Source: Dermatophagoides farinae
Lineage: Eukaryota > Arthropoda > Arachnida > Sarcoptiformes > Pyroglyphidae
Direction of reading: 5' to 3'
DNA length: 64,000 bases
Assembly: GCF_024713945.1 (NCBI RefSeq)
Contig: NC_134677.1
Span: 1,119,001 to 1,183,000, forward strand
Below, in pieces: positions 63,144 through 64,000 of the stretch. The translations under genes were made by a program, and so were the position numbers. A model generated the notes under the pieces. The model worked only from the letters and a program-made list of their open reading frames with translations, was not told the DNA's origin and ran no database searches. Positions within the stretch are counted from its first letter, which is position 1. Each line of letters begins with the position of its first letter.

Positions 63144-64000
63144 CGTACACACATATACTACATTTTGAAAGAAAGAGATGCTAATTGTTTTTTTTTCATT
63201 CTTGTGTTCAAAATCATTCATTGCTTGTACAAGATTTTCATTTTTTTTTCTTCTGCAAATGCAAAAAACATGCAGATTAAGACTGTTCAACAACAACATG
63301 ATTCAATCATTTACATTCGTGCAGAGAATCTTCATTTTGAATGATTGCTCGGCTTTAGTGTGTGTGTGTGTGTGTGTGTTGGTTTTCCGCTTTTTTTTCG
63401 GGTAAAACAAAAAAAAATTTTTCTGTCCATTTTGTTGTGTTGTGTTGTGTACACACAGGTTTTTTACACCTTTTTTTCTGGCCAAAAAAAAATTATCCAT
63501 TTTTCTCTGATGCAAAAAAAAGAATTCCTGATTCTAATTAATATTCCTGATTATTATGATGATGATGCGTGAATATTTAATTAATAATCCAAAAATCTTA
63601 TTGATCAACATCCATTATTAGCATAAATTCATGATCACCTGTTTGATCATTTGATAATCGTGAAGCTTTCAATAAAAAGTTCTGATGAGAATTTAAAATT
63701 TTTTGTTGTTGTCGTTTTTGTTGTTATTGGTTGCATCATCTGATAATGTTACAAAGTGTGTGTGTGTGTGTGTGTGCCAGAGTTTTCTTCAAATTGATGG
63801 ATTATATTTGATTTTTTTTGCTAATTTTATAAAATTTAAACTTTGTTTTTACATGGGAACACATTTTCACTCTCTTTTTTTCCCTACTCGTTTGCTCAAT
63901 GTAGATGCAAAAAAAAACAGTGAAAAAAAAACAAGATTGTGATTGATAAAGAGTTGTTTTTATTATTATTATTATTATTTACCACTGTTTCATGTGAAAT

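Larger units (their letters stand above)
59001..64000. other. Gene-free region rich in POU octamers, right end of window
   Basis: No supportable gene. Unlike the rest of the desert it holds eleven exact octamers, one copy of CGCCACCTAT at 59295-59304 (CTCF-like on minus), and an inverted repeat around a TATA sequence at 59135-59148. AC/GT runs and GAT triplets are also present. It could be an enhancer of gene B, or an upstream or intronic element of a gene beyond the right edge. Confidence 0.55.

Noticed and set aside
23607-64000. Transposons or retroelements in the desert
   Set aside because: No reverse transcriptase, transposase, integrase, long terminal repeat or target duplication was recognised; only simple repeats.

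Overview
The window looks like a stretch of arthropod genome, most likely an acariform (astigmatan, house-dust-mite-like) mite. The grounds are: roughly 30% GC judged by eye, spliced genes with very short introns (59-99 bp for most), abundant ATG/CAT/CAA/AAT triplet repeats, poly-Gln/Asn/His/Thr proteins, and gene families at arthropod-like lengths. The genus is inference. I see no transposon, CRISPR array, rRNA or convincing tRNA.

Layout. (1) Positions 1-7586 are a compact housekeeping cluster of five genes: MED24 (minus, running off the left edge), RPL35A/eL33 (plus), HDAC11 (minus), IFT46 (plus) and VTI1B (plus). MED24/RPL35A and HDAC11/IFT46 are divergent pairs about 265-315 bp apart. RPL35A and HDAC11 converge with 144 bp between stop codons. 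(2) Positions 7587-9330 are a gene-free gap with a CTCF-like site. (3) Positions 9331-23606 hold two POU class 2 transcription-factor genes (the Oct1/Oct2, Drosophila nubbin/pdm2 class), placed tail to tail. Gene A is plus (9331-17797, six predicted coding exons) and gene B is minus (23606-19764, five coding exons). They share intron positions and nearly identical POU domains, so they are duplicates. (4) Positions 23607-64000 are about 40 kb with no supportable gene. This is the upstream side of gene B, filled with AT-rich, microsatellite-rich sequence and a few islands of regulatory-looking motifs.

The most interesting signal is in the last 5 kb. The exact POU octamer ATTTGCAT/ATGCAAAT occurs 11 times between 59052 and 63143, against 3 times in the other roughly 60 kb. 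With the adjacent POU2 genes this suggests a large octamer-dense, possibly autoregulatory, cis-regulatory domain. Other notable points are a perfect RFX X-box 67 bp before the IFT46 start codon, three copies of a GC-rich CTCF-like 9-mer in the desert, a greatly lengthened POU linker in gene A, a 65-bp intron hidden in a CAA/CAT repeat, and a GC-AG intron in MED24.

How the parts relate: the five left-hand genes serve unrelated core functions (transcription, translation, deacylation, cilia, membrane fusion). The right-hand 55 kb looks like a single developmental regulatory locus devoted to the POU2 pair. All exon structures and lengths were worked out by hand from splice signals, reading phase and family resemblance.
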